Shown in pieces: positions 7,155 through 15,705 of a stretch of DNA of 64,000 nucleotides. Within the stretch, counting starts at the first letter, position 1. The number at the start of each line of letters is the position of its first letter. The notes under the pieces are model-generated. The model was given only the letters and a program-made list of their open reading frames with translations. It was not told where the DNA came from and ran no database searches. The position numbers and the translations under genes are program-made. Source of the stretch: Kitasatospora cineracea (GTDB taxonomy: Bacteria; Actinomycetota; Actinomycetes; Streptomycetales; Streptomycetaceae); assembly GCF_003751605.1 (NCBI RefSeq), contig NZ_RJVJ01000001.1, positions 3,534,001 through 3,598,000 on the forward strand, in the 5' to 3' direction.

Positions 7155-10100
7155 TCAATTTTGATCACCTTGGCTAGATCTGGAATTCATTCGCTTCGAA
7201 TTCGGGGTGTCGGAGGGGTCCGGCCAGTCACGTCGGAGCAGTGATTCGGTCAGGTCGCCCAGGTTCGGAGCGGTCGCCTCCTCGGCGCGGGCGAGGCGGG
7301 AGCGGTCGGACGACTGTTCACCGTTCCCCTCGTCCTGAGGGGTGGTGCCGATGACGTCCTCCACCTGCTCCAGTCCTTGCCGGGCCTCCTGCTCCTCGTG
7401 CGCGGCGCCGATGCGGGCTGCCAGGCCGGCTGCGGTGGAGTACTGCCGGTGGGCCTCCGGGAGGTTCCCCGAAAGGCGGTGCACCAGGCCGAGTGCGTTG
7501 CGTGCGTCGATTTCGTGGCGGACGTCGTCGAGGAGTCCGAAGGTCCGGGCCGATGAATTCAGCAGTTCCGTCGCCAGCCGGGATTCCTCGGGAATGTCCA
7601 GGGTCAGTGACAGGTTGAGACGGACGGCCGCGAGGTCGGCTTCGGAGAGATTTCCGCCGTCGAGTTCCAGTAGGGCTTCGAAGGACGTGCGGGCGGATTT
7701 CCGGTCGCCGGTGCTCAGATGGATGCCGCCCAGATTGTTCAGGAGCGAGCCGGTGCTGCGCTGATCGCCGAGGCTCCGGAAAATCGGAAGTGCTTCCCGG
7801 AGGGACCGGACGGCGGATTCCTGGTCGCCGAGCAGGGTGTGGAAGATGCCCTGGTTGTTGAGGCTGCGGGCCAGCGGTCCCTCGTCGCCGATCGAGCGGC
7901 GCAGGGTCACCGCTGCGTGCTGGTAGGTGAGGGCGGTCGCAGGGTCGCCGATCTGTCCGTGCAGTTCGGCGAGCCGGCTCAGCGCGTCGGCGTGGGCCGG
8001 GTCGTCGCCGGTGCGCCGGGCCAGAGCGAGGGCGCGTTCGGCGGCGTCGGCGGCGTCGGGGTAGCGGGCGAAGCGGATCAGGGTCCGGGCCAGGTCGAGC
8101 AGGGCGTGTGCCGTCCGCCGGGGATCGTCCTGCGCCGGCCCGGCGGTGGCTGCGGCCTCTTGCATCTGGTGGGCCTCGTGCCACAGGCCGGCGGTGTCCA
8201 GGTGGGGGGCGAGCACGTGGGACAGCCAGCCGGCTTCGGAGACGTTGCCGTCCGCGCGCAACTTCCCTTCCAGCGCGATGAATCCGGGAAGTTCGCGGCG
8301 CAGCCAGGTGGTGGCCGAGGCCTCGTCGGGCCACTCCGGGGTGTCGGGCGGCGTTCCTTCGTCGAAATCGGGAAGACCTGCCGGCGGTGCCAGCCGGAAA
8401 CGCCGGGGCGAGCGGGTGTGGTCGAGGGCGACCAACGCGTCGGTGGCGAAGGCCGACAGTCTTCGGACCGTACTGGAATGATCTTCCGGCGGGTCCGTTC
8501 GGCTTGCCAGGATTCGGCCGAACTCGCTGATGAGATCGTGTATTTCGTATCTGCCGGGGGCGGGCTCGGACGCCAGGTGGACGGTCAGCAGCGCGTCGAT
8601 GATGCGTTCCGTCGCCGCCACCGGGAGGCCGACCAGCGCGGCCGCCGTGTGCGGGCCGAACTCCCCGCCCGGATGCAGGCACAGGCGGCGGAACGCGGTC
8701 TGATGATCAGCTGCCAGGGTTCGGTACGACATCATGAAGGCCCCCTCCAGGCTGCCGAGGTCGTTCCAGAGCTCGCCGATCCTGCCGTCCGCGCGGGAGA
8801 GTCGCCGGATGAGGTGTTCGAGGGTCCACGTCGGGTGCGCCCGGAAGCGACTGGCGGCCAGGTCGAGGGCGAGCGGGTGTCCGCTGCACAACTCGGCGAC
8901 CGCGGTCACCTCTGCGGCCTGTTCCGGTTCCGCGATCCGGCCCCCGCCCGCCAGCCTCCGGAACATCGCGCGGGACGCGGACGGTGACAGCCTGGTGAGG
9001 AGGACCGTACGGACCGCGGGGAGTTCTGCCATCCGGTGGCGGCTGGTGACCAGGACGAAGGAGGGCGACGCGGCCGGCAGCAGCGGGCGTACCTGGGCCG
9101 GTCCGGCGGCGTCGTCCAGCACCACCAGGGCGCGCCGGCCGGCCAGCAGTTCGCGGCACTCGGCGAGCAGTTCCTCCGGGTCGAGCGGTATCTGCTGGGC
9201 GGGTACGCCGAACTGCCGCAGCAGCGCGGTGGCGGCGGTCTCCGGACCGAGGGCGGACGTGCCGCCCGCGTGCGCGGCCAGTGGTACGAACACCTGGCCG
9301 TCCGGGAACTCCCCGCGCAGCAGGGCGGCCGCAGCCAGGGCGAGTCCGGTCTTGCCGGCACCCGGCATGCCGGAGACGGTCACCACCGTCAAGGGGTCGG
9401 GCCGCCCGCCGCCGGCCCGGTCCGGGTTGCGCGCGGCGTCCAGAATGGCGTTCAACTCCGATTCCCGGCCGATGAGTTCGGGAGCGGAGCGAAGGGTCGA
9501 CGGAGGTGCGGAGGCGCGATGGGCGGCCGATCTGCCGGCAGTGGCCGCCGGGCGGCGCAGCAGGTTGCCGACCGGCACCCGGTGCAGGAGTTGCTCGTTC
9601 AGCCGGTTCAGCGACTCGGCGGGACCGGTCCCCAGATCCTCCCGGAGCTTCCGCCGGACATCGCGGTAGACGCTGAGTGCCTCGGCCAGCCGGTCGCAGC
9701 CGTACAGGGCGGTCATCAGCAGTGCCGAGACCCGCTCGTTCCACGGGTGGTCGGCGGCCAGGGCGATCAGCTCCGCGACCACGTCGGAGAACCGGCCGAG
9801 GCGCAGTTCGATCTCGATGCGGGCGAGGGTGGCCGCCAGTTTCCGGTCGGCCAGCAGGACGCGGGTGGACTGTGCCCATTCGCCGGGGAGTCCGGCCAGC
9901 GGTTCGCCCTGCCAGACGTCCTCGGCCTCGCGCAGGAGGGTCCAGGCCCGGTGGTCCTGGCCCGACTCGGCGAGGGTGCGGGCCCGGCCGGTCAGGGTGC
10001 GGAAGTGGTGCCAGTCGACCTGTTCGGACCGGGCCTGCAGCGCGTACGTGCCGGCCTGGGAGACGATTTCGATCCGGGTGCCCGGCCGCCCCGGGGCCCC

Positions 10101-10334
10101 GGCGGCGGCCTCCCGGAGCACGGTGCGCAGCCGGGAGACGTAGCTCTGCAGGGTGGACGTGGCGCTGACCGGTGGTTCGCCGTCCCAGATGCGGTCGGCG
10201 AGGACGGCGGGCGAGAGCGGTTTTCCGAGGTCCAGGGCCAGGCCGGCCAACAGTATTCGCACCTTGTGCGAGCGGATCGTCAGCGGCGTCCCGTCGACCG
10301 CCAGCCCTATGGTCCCCAGAAGATGGATCTCCAC
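7155..10334 (-). CDS. SARP-family transcriptional regulator with NB-ARC and TPR domains (AfsR-like)
   Basis: About 1059 residues from GTG 10334, which has AGGGGG about 8 nt upstream; an ORF extension to 10388 is possible. Order: OmpR-type winged helix DNA-binding domain (VEIHLLGTIGLAVDG to YVSRLRTVLRE, about 1-95), bacterial transcriptional activator domain (about 95-245), NB-ARC ATPase with Walker A SGMPGAGKTGLA near 320 and Walker B ALVVLDDA near 400, then winged-helix and tetratricopeptide repeats (about 680-1000). AfsR-type regulators activate secondary metabolism or development by binding direct repeats near -35. No biosynthetic cluster adjoins, so it may act pleiotropically. Transcribed divergently from an NB-ARC/TPR protein 216 bp away. 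Confidence 0.93.
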   Translation of the reverse strand: MEIHLLGTIGLAVDGTPLTIRSHKVRILLAGLALDLGKPLSPAVLADRIWDGEPPVSATSTLQSYVSRLRTVLREAAAGAPGRPGTRIEIVSQAGTYALQARSEQVDWHHFRTLTGRARTLAESGQDHRAWTLLREAEDVWQGEPLAGLPGEWAQSTRVLLADRKLAATLARIEIELRLGRFSDVVAELIALAADHPWNERVSALLMTALYGCDRLAEALSVYRDVRRKLREDLGTGPAESLNRLNEQLLHRVPVGNLLRRPAATAGRSAAHRASAPPSTLRSAPELIGRESELNAILDAARNPDRAGGGRPDPLTVVTVSGMPGAGKTGLALAAAALLRGEFPDGQVFVPLAAHAGGTSALGPETAATALLRQFGVPAQQIPLDPEELLAECRELLAGRRALVVLDDAAGPAQVRPLLPAASPSFVLVTSRHRMAELPAVRTVLLTRLSPSASRAMFRRLAGGGRIAEPEQAAEVTAVAELCSGHPLALDLAASRFRAHPTWTLEHLIRRLSRADGRIGELWNDLGSLEGAFMMSYRTLAADHQTAFRRLCLHPGGEFGPHTAAALVGLPVAATERIIDALLTVHLASEPAPGRYEIHDLISEFGRILASRTDPPEDHSSTVRRLSAFATDALVALDHTRSPRRFRLAPPAGLPDFDEGTPPDTPEWPDEASATTWLRRELPGFIALEGKLRADGNVSEAGWLSHVLAPHLDTAGLWHEAHQMQEAAATAGPAQDDPRRTAHALLDLARTLIRFARYPDAADAAERALALARRTGDDPAHADALSRLAELHGQIGDPATALTYQHAAVTLRRSIGDEGPLARSLNNQGIFHTLLGDQESAVRSLREALPIFRSLGDQRSTGSLLNNLGGIHLSTGDRKSARTSFEALLELDGGNLSEADLAAVRLNLSLTLDIPEESRLATELLNSSARTFGLLDDVRHEIDARNALGLVHRLSGNLPEAHRQYSTAAGLAARIGAAHEEQEARQGLEQVEDVIGTTPQDEGNGEQSSDRSRLARAEEATAPNLGDLTESLLRRDWPDPSDTPNSKRMNSRSSQGDQN

Positions 10335-10549
10335 CGAAAATGCCCCCTGTCGTCTGTTCCCCGGACGCGCAGGAGGCGAGCATGGCATGAGAGGGAACCG
10401 TCTGCTATACCACCGCCCGGTTTCCTGAACTGCGGGTTTCCATGTTGTCCGGGCGAAAGGGAAACCGACGTGGTATGGGCGAACCGCCTGCGCCGCGTCC
10501 TTCTCCCGCGATCCGGTATCCGCCCCACCAGGCCCAAGGAGGAGCAGAG

Positions 10550-12775
10550 TTGGCGCACGAATCCGGCGTATCGCCGAACTCTCCAGCTCAGCAAGGCTCC
10601 GTTCGCCGCAACAGCGTCGAGGGGAACGCGACGATCAACGGAATGGCGCTCCAGGCCGATCGGATCGAGGGGGGCGTACACGTCTCCGTGCATGCTCCGG
10701 CGCAGCTTCCAGTGCCCCATCAGCTTCCACCCGCCCCTGCGCACCTCCCCGGCCGACGGAGTGAACTGGCCGCGCTGGAAAGGGCGTTGGGCGCCGACCG
10801 GCCCGCCGGTTCGCTCCTGGTCCTCAACGGGCCGGCCGGCGTCGGCAAGAGCGCCCTGGCCGTCAACTGGCTGCGCGCGCACCGCGACCGCTTCCCGGAC
10901 GGCGCCTTCTACGCCGACCTGCGCGGCCACTCCTACGGCGACCCGGCCGATCCGATCGAGGCGCTCGGCCGGTTCCTGCGCGCCCTGGGCCACACCGCGG
11001 TGCCCGCCGAACTCGCCGAGGCCAGCGCACTGTGGCGCTCCGCCACCGCCCGGATGCGGATCGCCGTCCTGCTCGACAGCGCGGTCGGCGCCGCCCAGGT
11101 CCGGCCGCTGCTGCCGACGGCTGCCGCCGCGGTGACGCTGGTGACCAGCCGCACCCGGCTCACCGGACTCGCCATGGACGGCGCCGAGTTCCTCACCGTC
11201 GGCCTGGTCGGGCCGGACGCCGCGAACGCCATCCTCGCCCAGCAGGTCGGGGCGGAGCGGATCGCCGCCGAGCGGTCGGCCGCCGACCAGGTGGTCACCC
11301 GCTGCGCGGGGCTGCCGCTGGCGATCTGCGTGGCCGGGGCCCGGATGGCGGCCCGCCCGCAGCAGCCGCTGGCCGCGACCGCCGAGGCGCTGCGCCGGGA
11401 GGGCGACCGGCTGACCGCCCTGCGGCTGGACGGTGAGGCCGCCGTACGCGGCGTGCTGGACGCCTCCTACCGCGCGCTGGAACCGGCCGCCGCGCGGCTG
11501 TACCGACTGCTCGGCCTGCTACCGGTGCCGGAGTTCACCCCCGAGGCGACCGGTGCGGCCGGCGAGCTCTCCCGGGACGGGGCCGACTGCCTGCTCGACG
11601 CACTGGCCGGGGTGCACCTGCTGGAGGAGCGCGCCGCGGGCCGCTACCGCTTCCACGACCTGGTCCGGCTGCACGCCCGGGAGCGCGGCACTGCCGAGGA
11701 GCCGCCGGAGCAGGGCGGGGCAGCCGTCCGCCGGGTCGCCGAGCACTACCTGGCCGCGGCGACCGCCGCCGAGGCCCTGGTCATGCCGAGCCACCGCCTC
11801 CTGCCCCGCGACTACCTCCAACCACCGCTGCACGCACCGGAGTTCGCAGAGGAGTCGGAGGCACTCGACTGGTTCGAGCGGGAGCGCGACCAACTCGCCG
11901 CAGTACTCCGCGACGGTTCGCGGAACCGCCGGTACGGGCTGGTCTGGCAGTTGGCGGACGCGATGCAGCCGATGTTCATCCGGCTCCGCCCGCACGCCCT
12001 CCAACTGGAGGCCCACGCGCTGGGGCTGGACGCGGCCAGGAAGAGCGGGGACCGGATCGCGGAGCAGTGGATGCTGACCTCCGGCGGGCAGGGGCTGCGC
12101 AGCGCCGGCCGGATCCGGGAGTCCGCCGACTGGTACGCCCGGGCCCTGGAGGTGTCCCGCGCCAACGGCGACGTGCTGGCCGAGGCGCAGTCCTGGACCG
12201 GGCTCGGGCACGCGCACCGCATCCTCGGCGAACTCGACTCCGCACGTGCCCAGTTCGAGGCCGCGCTGCATCTGCGCGAGTCGCTCGGCTACCGGCGCGG
12301 CGTCGGCCTGGTCCGGATCGCGCTGGGCGAGGTGGCGGTGGACGCGGCCGACGAGGCCGGGGCCGTCCGCCACCTGTCCGCGGCCGTCGCCGACCTGACC
12401 GCCGCCGACGACCCGTACGAGGTATCCCGAGCCCGGGCGGTCCGGGCCCGGGCGCACCTGCTGGCCGGCCGGTACGAGGAGGCCCGGGCGGACCTGGAGG
12501 CGGCCCGGGCCGGGTTCGTGGCGGCCGGATCCGCACACTGGCAGGCCCGCACCGACGAGGGACTCGGCGAACTGGCCCTCGCCCAAGGCGACTCGGCGGC
12601 TGCCCGGGAGCTGTTCGACACCGCGCACCGGGCGTACCAGCGGCTCGCCGCCCCCGACACCGCCCGGCTGGCCCGGCGGCTGGAGTCCCTGCCGCCCGAA
12701 GCCTCCCCGCCCGCCGCCTCCCAGCCCGAAGCCTCCCCGCCCGACGCTTCCCAGCCCGCCGCGGAAGGGAGTTGA
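10550..12775 (+). CDS. NLR-like NB-ARC/TPR protein with N-terminal amyloid-like motif
   Basis: TTG 10550 is chosen because AAGGAGG (10536-10542) lies exactly seven bases upstream; the longer in-frame ORF from 10442 has no comparable site. The 741-residue product has a short N-terminal motif (residues 21-45, N-x3-G-x5-G-x3-Q-x3-I-x-G-G-V-H), a Pro-rich linker, NB-ARC (Walker A NGPAGVGKSALA near 103, Walker B IAVLLDSA near 175), a winged-helix region and TPRs (about 460-700). The tail is a 10-residue Pro/Ser repeat (EASPPAASQP type). Without a DNA-binding domain it resembles bacterial STAND signal sensors. Ends 7 bp from the convergent ogt gene. Partner effector not identified. Confidence 0.85.
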   Translation: MAHESGVSPNSPAQQGSVRRNSVEGNATINGMALQADRIEGGVHVSVHAPAQLPVPHQLPPAPAHLPGRRSELAALERALGADRPAGSLLVLNGPAGVGKSALAVNWLRAHRDRFPDGAFYADLRGHSYGDPADPIEALGRFLRALGHTAVPAELAEASALWRSATARMRIAVLLDSAVGAAQVRPLLPTAAAAVTLVTSRTRLTGLAMDGAEFLTVGLVGPDAANAILAQQVGAERIAAERSAADQVVTRCAGLPLAICVAGARMAARPQQPLAATAEALRREGDRLTALRLDGEAAVRGVLDASYRALEPAAARLYRLLGLLPVPEFTPEATGAAGELSRDGADCLLDALAGVHLLEERAAGRYRFHDLVRLHARERGTAEEPPEQGGAAVRRVAEHYLAAATAAEALVMPSHRLLPRDYLQPPLHAPEFAEESEALDWFERERDQLAAVLRDGSRNRRYGLVWQLADAMQPMFIRLRPHALQLEAHALGLDAARKSGDRIAEQWMLTSGGQGLRSAGRIRESADWYARALEVSRANGDVLAEAQSWTGLGHAHRILGELDSARAQFEAALHLRESLGYRRGVGLVRIALGEVAVDAADEAGAVRHLSAAVADLTAADDPYEVSRARAVRARAHLLAGRYEEARADLEAARAGFVAAGSAHWQARTDEGLGELALAQGDSAAARELFDTAHRAYQRLAAPDTARLARRLESLPPEASPPAASQPEASPPDASQPAAEGS

Positions 12776-12782
12776 CGGTCCG

Positions 12783-13322
12783 TCAGAACAGCCGGTCGCC
12801 GCTCTCGTGGGCCAGCAGCCAGCGCTTGGCGTCGATGCCCGCGGCGAAGCCGGTGAGGCTGCCGTTGGCGCCCATCACGCGGTGGCAGGGGCGGACGATC
12901 AGCAGCGGGTTGGCGCCGACCGCGCCGCCGACGGCGCGCACCGCGCGCGGGGACTGGCCCGCGGCGTCGGCGAGTTGGCCGTAGGTGAGGGTGGCGCCGT
13001 ACGGGATGTCGTCCAGGGCGTCCCAGACCTGCTGCCGGAAGGCGGTGCCGACGGGGGCCAGCGGCAGGTCGAAGGCGGTGCGCTCGCCGGCGAAGTAGGC
13101 GGTGAGCTGCTCGACGGCGGGGGCGAGGGCGTCGGCGTCGGGCCGCCAGTGGGCGGCGGGCTCGGCGAGGGCGCCCTTCTGGCCGGGGGCGGTGACGGCG
13201 GCCAGCGCGAAGCGGCCGTCGGCGTCCAGGGGACCGCTGAGCAGCAGGGTGCCGAGCGGGCTGTCCATGGTGGTGAACACGGTGGTGGGCGTGGTGGCGG
13301 GCGTGGCGGGTGCGGTGGTCAT
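12783..13322 (-). CDS. ogt: Methylated-DNA--protein-cysteine S-methyltransferase
   Basis: Suicide repair protein (179 aa) that transfers O6-alkyl groups from guanine (and O4 from thymine) to its active-site cysteine. The signature is IVRPCHRVMGANGSLTGF near residues 138-157, with the acceptor Cys in PCHRV. The helix-turn-helix segment before it (PYGATLTYGQLADAAGQSPRAV) contains the arginine-finger region. ATG 13322 overlaps the stop of the upstream ada-alkA gene by 4 bp (ATGA), so the two are translationally coupled and form an alkylation-repair operon. Confidence 0.96.
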   Translation of the reverse strand: MTTAPATPATTPTTVFTTMDSPLGTLLLSGPLDADGRFALAAVTAPGQKGALAEPAAHWRPDADALAPAVEQLTAYFAGERTAFDLPLAPVGTAFRQQVWDALDDIPYGATLTYGQLADAAGQSPRAVRAVGGAVGANPLLIVRPCHRVMGANGSLTGFAAGIDAKRWLLAHESGDRLF

Positions 13323-14854
13323 GACTGGTCCTCGCGGGTCTTGCGGGTACGGGGGGTGGCGGCGTGGCGTTCGGCCGCGGCCGACCACAGGTGGTGCAGG
13401 GCGTAGGAGCGCCAGGGCGCCCAGCGGGCGGAGCGTTCGGCGGCGGAGCGCGGGTCGCCGTCCGCGCCGAGGGCGCGCAGGCCGTCGCGGACGCCGATGT
13501 CGGTGGGCAGGAACACGTCCGGGTCGGCCAGGGCGCGCATCCGCAGGTAGCCGACCGTCCACGGGCCGATGCCGGGCAGGGCGAGCAGTTCGGCGGCGGC
13601 CTGCTCGCGGTCGACGCCGGGGTCGAGCCGGACGGTGCCGTCGGCGAGCGCCGTGCACAGCCCGAGCAGGGCCCGGCGGCGGGACTGCGGCATCGCCAGG
13701 TGCTCCGGGTCGGCGGCGGCCAGCGCGGCGGCGGTCGGGAACAGCAGGCGCAACCCGCCGTCGGCGGCCGGCAGCGCGCTGCCGTAGCGCTCGGCGAGCC
13801 GGCCGGCGAGGGTGCGGGCGGCGGCCACCGTGACCTGCTGGCCGAGGACCGCCCGGACGGCGAGCTCGTGCGGGTCGACGTGGCCGGGCGAGCGCAGCCC
13901 GGGCCGGGCGGCGGCCAGCGGGGCCAGCAGCGGGTCGGCGGCCAGCCGGGCGTCCACCGCGTCCGGGTCGGCGTCCAGGTCGAACAGGGCGCGCAGCCGG
14001 TGCACGGCCGTGGTCAGGTCGCGCAGGTCGGTGAGGGTCAGCCGGCAGTCCAGCCAGCCCCGGTCCGGCGGGTCGCCGGGGGCGAGCCCGTCCACCTCGG
14101 CCAGGCCGTGCCCGTACGGGAGGGACAGGGTGCGCCGGTAGCTGCGGGTGCCGGGGCGCGGGCCGGGGACGACCTCCTCGACGCCCGGGACGGCCCGCAG
14201 GCCGAGGAAGTCCAGCAGGTGGCCGGTGTCGATCGCGCCCCGGTAGGCCAGCCGCAGGCCGAGCGTGCCGCCGCCGGCCGGGGTGCGGCGGTGGCCGCCG
14301 TGCTCGGTGCGCAGCGTGGACGGGGTGCGGTCGTACACCTCGCGGATGGTGTCGTTGAACTGCCGGACGGAGGCGAAGCCGGCCGCGAACGCCACGTCGG
14401 TGACCGGCAGTTCGGTGGTCTGCAGGAGCAGCCGGGCGGTCTGCGCGCGCTGCGCCCGGGCCAGCGCGAGCGGGCCCGCGCCGAGCTCGGCGGTCAGCTG
14501 CCGCTGCAACTGCCGGGAGCTGTAGCCGAGCCGGGACGCCAGCCCGGCGACGCCCTCCCGGTCGACCACGCCGTCCCCGATCAGCCGCACGGCGCGGCCG
14601 ACCAGGTCGGCCCGGTGGTTCCACTCGGGCGAGCCGGGCACCGAGTCCGGCCGGCAGCGCCGACAGGCCCGGTAGCCGGCGCCCTGGGCGGCGGCCGCGG
14701 TCGGGTAGAAGGTGCAGTTGGTGCGCTTGGGGGTGGTGGCCGGGCAGCTCGGACGGCAGTAGATGCCGGTGGTCCGCACCGCCGTGAAGAACACTCCGTC
14801 GAAGCGGGCGTCCCGGCTGTCCACGGCCCGGTACCTGGTCTCGTCGTCGATCAC
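13319..14854 (-). CDS. Ada-AlkA fusion: AraC-type regulator and 3-methyladenine DNA glycosylase
   Basis: Bifunctional protein (about 511 aa from GTG 14854; ATG 14905 is an in-frame alternative). The N-terminal Ada zinc domain senses methyl phosphotriesters; its four cysteines appear as YCRPSCPA and CRRCRPD, the first Cys being the methyl acceptor. AraC helix-turn-helix follows (about 85-170). The C-terminal part is an AlkA HhH-GPD glycosylase with LPGIGPWTVGYLRMRALADPD, containing the catalytic Asp. It excises alkylated bases and probably activates its own operon when methylated, inferred from Ada. Coupled to ogt. GGAAGG lies unusually close to the GTG, so the start is uncertain. Confidence 0.93.
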   Translation of the reverse strand: MIDDETRYRAVDSRDARFDGVFFTAVRTTGIYCRPSCPATTPKRTNCTFYPTAAAAQGAGYRACRRCRPDSVPGSPEWNHRADLVGRAVRLIGDGVVDREGVAGLASRLGYSSRQLQRQLTAELGAGPLALARAQRAQTARLLLQTTELPVTDVAFAAGFASVRQFNDTIREVYDRTPSTLRTEHGGHRRTPAGGGTLGLRLAYRGAIDTGHLLDFLGLRAVPGVEEVVPGPRPGTRSYRRTLSLPYGHGLAEVDGLAPGDPPDRGWLDCRLTLTDLRDLTTAVHRLRALFDLDADPDAVDARLAADPLLAPLAAARPGLRSPGHVDPHELAVRAVLGQQVTVAAARTLAGRLAERYGSALPAADGGLRLLFPTAAALAAADPEHLAMPQSRRRALLGLCTALADGTVRLDPGVDREQAAAELLALPGIGPWTVGYLRMRALADPDVFLPTDIGVRDGLRALGADGDPRSAAERSARWAPWRSYALHHLWSAAAERHAATPRTRKTREDQS

Positions 14855-14955
14855 GCCTTCCAGTCTGCGCGATCGCGGGAACACCGACTGGCGGGAATCG
14901 GACATCGCCGTGGACGCCCCTGACGCAGGGGTCGGGCCGTCGGCGGAGCGGGGCC

Positions 14956-15462
14956 TCAGCGGAGCGGGTCGGTGCCCGCGAGGGAGTGGGCGAGGCGGTC
15001 GAGGCCGGGGAGGGCGCGCATGACGGCATCGCGGTCGGTGGGGGTGAGGCTCTCCAGGGCGGTGGCGAGGCGGCGTTCGTGGGCGCTCTGCCAGTCGCGC
15101 AGTTGCTGGTGGCCGGCCTCGGTGAGGGCGATCCGGGCGGTGCGGCGGTCGCCCGGGTCGGGCTGGCGGTCGACCAGGCCGGCCTCCAGCAGTTTGGAGA
15201 TGAGGCCGCTGACGGTGTTGGGCGCGAGGCGCTGGCGGGCGGCCAGTTCGCCGACCCGCAGGGGGGAGGCGGCCAGGGTCTGGAGCAGTTCGACCTGGGC
15301 CATCGGCAGCGCCTCCCAGGGGAACTCGGAGCGGATGGAGCTCCGCAGCGCCCGGCGCAGGCGGGTGATCACGTCGGTGAGCTGCTGCGCCCCGGCGAGC
15401 GTGTCGGCGCCCGCGGCCGCGGGTCCGGTCGGCGGCGGGAGCGGCTGGGGCTGCGAAGACAT
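14956..15462 (-). CDS. MarR family transcriptional regulator
   Basis: 168 residues from ATG 15462. The winged-helix core runs from PMAQVELLQTLAASPLRVGELAARQRLAPNTVS (recognition helix region) to the wing DPGDRRTARIALTEAGHQQL, the DxRxxR-type signature of MarR. Dimerisation helices flank it. It is divergent from an MFS drug/solute exporter with a palindrome in the shared promoter, the usual arrangement in which MarR represses the pump and responds to its substrate. Ligand unknown. Confidence 0.92.
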   Translation of the reverse strand: MSSQPQPLPPPTGPAAAGADTLAGAQQLTDVITRLRRALRSSIRSEFPWEALPMAQVELLQTLAASPLRVGELAARQRLAPNTVSGLISKLLEAGLVDRQPDPGDRRTARIALTEAGHQQLRDWQSAHERRLATALESLTPTDRDAVMRALPGLDRLAHSLAGTDPLR

Positions 15463-15531
15463 GGCGGACAGCGTAGCGTCCGGCCACCCGCGGGCCGCCG
15501 GGTGTCCACCCGTCGACCGGCCGAAACACCG

Positions 15532-15655
15532 TGCTGGGCGGGGCGAGGCGGGGCGAGGCGGGGGCGGAAAAGGGCAGGGGGCGGGTGGGGGAGGGGCAAG
15601 GGGAGCGGAAGGCGAGGGGAAGGGCGGGGGAAGAGTGGCGGGCGGATCGGTCGGG
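15532..15655 (+). repeat. G-rich purine tract between MarR and MFS genes
   Basis: About 120 bp in which the plus strand is almost all G/A with runs of three to five G (GGCGGGGCGA units, GGGGGCGGG, GGGGGAGGGG). Strand asymmetry is extreme compared with neighbouring DNA. It could form G-quadruplexes or affect promoter opening; the low coding content on either strand argues against a gene. Confidence 0.55.
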
Positions 15656-15669
15656 TTCCGAAACGCTCC

Positions 15670-15702
15670 TTGAGCGATTATGTCGGAAACAGATATGTTC
15701 GC
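15670..15702 (+). promoter_or_regulatory. Predicted leaderless promoter with overlapping MarR-type palindrome
   Basis: TTGAGC (15670-15675), 18 bp, TATGTT (15694-15699), then 6 bp to the MFS ATG at 15706. This spacing places transcription start on the ATG itself, and no Shine-Dalgarno precedes that ATG. An imperfect dyad GCGANNATNTC..GANATNNTCGC (15674-15702, 8 of 11 positions symmetric) covers both promoter elements, as expected for a MarR repressor site. Confidence 0.5.
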
Positions 15703-15705
15703 CTC

